From Planctomycetota bacterium (lineage in GTDB: Bacteria > Planctomycetota > UBA1135 > GCA-002686595), in NCBI GenBank assembly GCA_004296785.1, contig SCVU01000002.1, positions 1-16,663 of the forward strand: 16,663 nt of DNA. The letters are read 5' to 3'. The translations under genes and the position numbers were made by a program. This document shows, in pieces, positions 14,301 to 16,663 of the stretch (position 1 is the stretch's first letter; each line of letters starts with the position of its first letter). The notes under the pieces are model-generated. The model searched no databases, was not told the DNA's origin, and saw only the letters and a program-made list of their open reading frames with translations.

Positions 14301-15034
14301 TGCGCCGCTTCGCGTTCGCGGCGTCGCTGTGTGCGCTCGGAGCGCTCGCTTCGTGCGGCGACGCGCGCGAGGTCGCGGTCGCTCCGCCGCGCGCGAGCGC
14401 AGTGCCGGCGAATGCGCCGCCCGCGAACCCGGCGCCGGCGAGCGCACCGGCGCCGGTCGCGCAGCAGGCGAGCACGCAGCCCGTGCTCGACTGCTTCGCC
14501 GCCTACCGCCAGAGCCTGCTCGACCAGGACGGTCCGCGCGCGGCGAGCCTCGTCTCGGACGGCACGGTCGCGCTGTACCAATCGCTGCGCGACGTCGCGC
14601 TCGTCGGCAGCGAAGCCGACGTCCGCGCGCTGCGCCTCGTCGATCGCCTGCAGGTGCTGCTGCTGCGCGTCCGCGTGCCCGCGGCGCAGCTCGGCACGAT
14701 GGACGGCCGCGCGCTGTTCGCGCACACCGTCACGCAGAACTGGATCGGCAAGGCCGGCATCCAGCGCGCCTCGCTCGGCGCGATCGAGCTCGCTCCGCCG
14801 CGCGCGGTCGCGGTCGTACTCGCCGCCGGCGCGCCGACCGGCGAGAGGTACCACTTCGAGGAGCGCGGCGGCGCGTGGCGCTTCGACCTGCTGCCCTCGG
14901 TCGAGTTCGTCGATCAAGTGCTGCGCACTCAGCGCGACAAGCTCGCGGTCAGCGAGGACCAGCTGCTGTTGTCGGCGATCGAAACGCTGACGGGCAACAA
15001 GCCCGACGCGAGCATCTGGAAGCCGTTGCGCTGA
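14300..15034 (+). CDS. Putative lipoprotein of unknown function
   Basis: This 244-residue protein starts at an ATG that shares one base with the top6B stop, a sign of translational coupling. A type II signal peptide is visible: MRR, a hydrophobic core, then the lipobox LASC with Cys19 as the lipidated residue, followed by Gly-Asp. An Ala/Pro-rich linker covers about 27-62. The remaining ~180 residues form one alpha+beta domain. It begins VLDCFAAYRQSLLDQDGPRA, where helix and spacing recall NTF2-like proteins, and ends with RYHFEERGGAWRFDLLPS, a strand pair typical of that fold. That fold assignment is tentative. No enzymatic motif is seen. Coupling to a topoisomerase subunit is functionally puzzling and may only reflect a shared transcript. 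Confidence 0.78.
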   Translation: MRRFAFAASLCALGALASCGDAREVAVAPPRASAVPANAPPANPAPASAPAPVAQQASTQPVLDCFAAYRQSLLDQDGPRAASLVSDGTVALYQSLRDVALVGSEADVRALRLVDRLQVLLLRVRVPAAQLGTMDGRALFAHTVTQNWIGKAGIQRASLGAIELAPPRAVAVVLAAGAPTGERYHFEERGGAWRFDLLPSVEFVDQVLRTQRDKLAVSEDQLLLSAIETLTGNKPDASIWKPLR

Positions 15035-15054
15035 GGGCGCTGCGCTCGAGCGAT

Positions 15055-15100
15055 ACGTGACGCGACACGTGACACGACGCAACGCGTGACGCAACGCGTG
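15055..15100. repeat. Short tandem repeat with 12-base units
   Basis: ACGCAACGCGTG occurs twice in direct succession at 15077-15088 and 15089-15100. It is preceded by degenerate related sequence (15055-15076, ACGTGACGCG and ACACGTGACACG). A 12-base palindrome GCGACGCGTCGC follows at 15110-15121. It lies in the 204-base gap between the lipoprotein and the VIT gene, starting 20 bases after the lipoprotein stop. Its role is unknown; it might be a protein-binding cluster or simple slippage sequence. Confidence 0.6.
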
Positions 15101-15178
15101 GCGCCCCGCGCGACGCGTCGCCCGACTCGCGCCGCGACGGGTTACGCCGCGGTGACCGCGCTCGCGCGCCGCCGTGCC

Positions 15179-15184
15179 TAGCCT
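15179..15184 (+). promoter_or_regulatory. Putative -10 element of the VIT-domain gene
   Basis: TAGCCT (identical to the hexamer at 1269, also followed by GG) lies 54 bases before the ATG at 15239. No -35 match is visible 17 bases upstream. The leader it would produce contains the Shine-Dalgarno site at 15226. Confidence 0.35.
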
Positions 15185-15225
15185 GGACCTTCGTCAACCG
15201 CTCGCGCATTCCCGCGCGGGCGAAC

Positions 15226-15230
15226 GGAGG
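15226..15230 (+). promoter_or_regulatory. Shine-Dalgarno site of the VIT-domain gene
   Basis: GGAGG is 8 bases before the ATG at 15239. It is the best canonical ribosome binding site in the window, and it supports the start of a gene whose frame stays open to the right edge. Confidence 0.75.
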
Positions 15231-15238
15231 TGCCGACG

Positions 15239-16663
15239 ATGACCGACGCGATCGCGAGAGAACCGTCCCCGACCCGCCCGACGCCCGCGTACTCACCCGG
15301 CGGCATCGCATCGGCCTACGTGTTCCTCGCGGGGATCTTCCTCCCGCTGCTCGCGCTCGCCGTCGAGTTGCTCGCGCACGCGAGCGACGCGCAACTGCGC
15401 ATCGATCCGATCCCGACGCCGCTGCACGCGCTGTGGATCCTGACCGTTCCGCTCGCCTGCGCGTGGGCGTCGTTCCGACCGCCGCAGGGCGAGCGCGCGC
15501 ACCGCCGGCTGCGCGCGTGCATCGGCTTCGCGCTCGTGACCGCGGCGTTCTACGCGCTCGTCTACGCGGTCGCGACGCCGCTCGCGATGATCGCGGTCCT
15601 CGCCGCCGGCCTCGGCCTGCTGCCGCTCGCGCCGCTGTTGTCGTTCGGCGCGCTGCTCGTCTGTGCGCGCGCGACGCACCGCCCGCTCGCGCCGCGCGGC
15701 TTCCCGCTCGCGCTCGGGCTCGCGGCCGGCCTCGCGATCGTCGGCACCGCGTGGATCCCGCGCCTGGCGACCGGCTACGCGATCGACGCGGCGCTCGGCG
15801 ACGACGCCGCGCGACGCGCGACCGGCCTGTGGGTGCTGCGCAACGTGATCCCCGAGCGCGCGCTGCTCGACCGCTGCTACTTCGAGGATCCGGCGCCGCC
15901 GTTCGAGAGCGACTTCGGCGTCACGGGCCGCGGCGAGGGCGCCCGCTCGCGCGCGCGCTCCGCGTACTGGCTCGCGACCGGCAAGTCGTTCAATGCGGCG
16001 GAGGCGCCGGAGCCGTGGCTCGCGCTCGGCCGCACGCGCTCGCTGCGCAACGAGCGCGACGAGCGCGCGGGCGTCGAGATCGGCGGCCGCGTCGCGCAGC
16101 TGTCGCTGTCGGGCTCGCGCCTGGACGGTCTGCTCGATCCCGACGCGCTGACCGGCTACCTCGAGTGGACGCTGACGTTCGCGAACGCGGGCAACGCGCC
16201 GGCCGAGGCGCGCGCCGAGCTGTTGCTGCCGCCGCGCGCCGTCGTGTCGCGGCTGACGCTGTGGATCGACGGCGAGGAGCGCGAGGCGGCCTTCGCGGGC
16301 AACGCGCAGGTGCGCGGCGCCTACCAGGACGTCGTGCAGGTCAAGCGGCTCGACCCGGCGCTCGTCACGCAGTGCGGTCCCGACCGCGTGCGGCTGCAGT
16401 GCTTCCCGGTGCCGCCGAACGGGCCGATGCAGGTGCGCATCGGCATCACGCTGCCGCTCGATCCGCTCTCCGCCGAGCGCGCGGCGCTCGAGCTGCCGCG
16501 CATCGCCGAGCACAACTTCGACGTCTCGGACGCGCTCGAGCGCGCGATCTGGCTGCGCTCGACGCGCGCGTTCGTCGACACGGACGGCGGCTCGAGCGCG
16601 ACCGACGACGGCGGCGAGCCGTTCCGCTGGAGCACCGCGGTTCCCGAGCTCGGCCTCAGCGCC
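15239..16663 (+). CDS. Multi-pass membrane protein with a VIT-like domain (runs off the right edge)
   Basis: The frame is open from the ATG at 15239 to the last base, giving 475 residues without a stop. The N-terminal half has five or six hydrophobic segments (about 23-46, 61-78, 92-110, 112-142 as one or two, 155-173). After an Arg-rich stretch, residues about 275-410 resemble the VIT (vault/inter-alpha-trypsin) domain: YLEWTLTFANAGNAPAEA, ELLLPPRAVVSRLTLWIDG, VRGAYQDVV and CFPVPPNGPMQVRIGITLPL. VIT domains usually precede a von Willebrand A domain. That part, if present, lies beyond the window. Exosortase-associated VIT families (XrtN-linked and MSEP-CTERM proteins) have a similar membrane-plus-VIT plan; a relation is possible but not shown. 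A good Shine-Dalgarno site supports the start. Confidence 0.75.
   Translation, partial: MTDAIAREPSPTRPTPAYSPGGIASAYVFLAGIFLPLLALAVELLAHASDAQLRIDPIPTPLHALWILTVPLACAWASFRPPQGERAHRRLRACIGFALVTAAFYALVYAVATPLAMIAVLAAGLGLLPLAPLLSFGALLVCARATHRPLAPRGFPLALGLAAGLAIVGTAWIPRLATGYAIDAALGDDAARRATGLWVLRNVIPERALLDRCYFEDPAPPFESDFGVTGRGEGARSRARSAYWLATGKSFNAAEAPEPWLALGRTRSLRNERDERAGVEIGGRVAQLSLSGSRLDGLLDPDALTGYLEWTLTFANAGNAPAEARAELLLPPRAVVSRLTLWIDGEEREAAFAGNAQVRGAYQDVVQVKRLDPALVTQCGPDRVRLQCFPVPPNGPMQVRIGITLPLDPLSAERAALELPRIAEHNFDVSDALERAIWLRSTRAFVDTDGGSSATDDGGEPFRWSTAVPELGLSA

Noticed and set aside
12624..14447. 607-codon minus-strand frame opposite top6B
   Set aside because: It is Leu/Arg/Asp/Val-rich antisense translation without motifs; the plus strand encodes an intact topoisomerase subunit.
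15293..16513. 406-codon minus-strand frame opposite the VIT gene
   Set aside because: Arg-rich antisense shadow. The plus frame has membrane segments, VIT-like blocks and an SD site, and is open to the window edge.
1..16663. Mobile element, CRISPR array, toxin-antitoxin or restriction system
   Set aside because: No transposase or integrase motifs, no regularly spaced repeats, no defence-related domains, and base composition is uniform across the window.

Overview
The window is about 70% GC or higher, with strongly G/C-ending codons and dense coding on both strands. It looks chromosomal. The gene mix points to a Planctomycetota lineage: a futalosine-pathway menaquinone gene, large secreted proteins with a shared C-terminal module, a membrane protein with a VIT-like domain, and a bacterial topoisomerase VI subunit B. 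That assignment is inferred from gene content only. I see no tRNA, rRNA, insertion sequence, phage gene or CRISPR array. I count 15 protein genes, the first and last cut by the window edges.

Layout. (1) 1-1155, small housekeeping genes: the N-terminal part of miaB (minus), a YtxJ-type monothiol bacilliredoxin (plus), and a COG0720 pterin enzyme (minus) with an ExxHGH active site instead of the QueD cysteine motif. (2) 1297-4795, two secreted proteins, each followed by a hairpin: a reprolysin-like zinc metalloprotease ending in a C-type-lectin-like domain, and an unknown exported protein that seems to share the protease's penultimate module. (3) 4900-7331: an FkbM-family methyltransferase (plus) meets tail to tail a minus-strand pair of RNA-modification genes, an RluA-family pseudouridine synthase and an RlmI-like methyltransferase. 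(4) 7357-12362: mqnA, a small zinc-ribbon membrane protein, and two tandem paralogous membrane-anchored proteins of unknown function. (5) 12423-15034: topoisomerase VI subunit B, overlapping by one base a lipoprotein gene; no subunit A gene is in the window. (6) 15239 to the end: a multi-pass membrane protein carrying a VIT-like domain.

Regulation. Few genes have a Shine-Dalgarno site. Instead, many start codons lie 6-11 bases after a -10-like hexamer, usually TANNNT, several with a plausible -35 at exactly 17 bases. This is the known signature of leaderless transcription. Two divergent gene pairs appear to use overlapping back-to-back promoters. The clear exceptions with an SD are the operon-internal RluA gene and the VIT gene. 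No obvious defence, secondary-metabolite or mobile system is present. The least understood parts are the tandem paralogs, the exported protein at 3626-4795, the VIT protein, and the topoisomerase VI B gene without its A partner.
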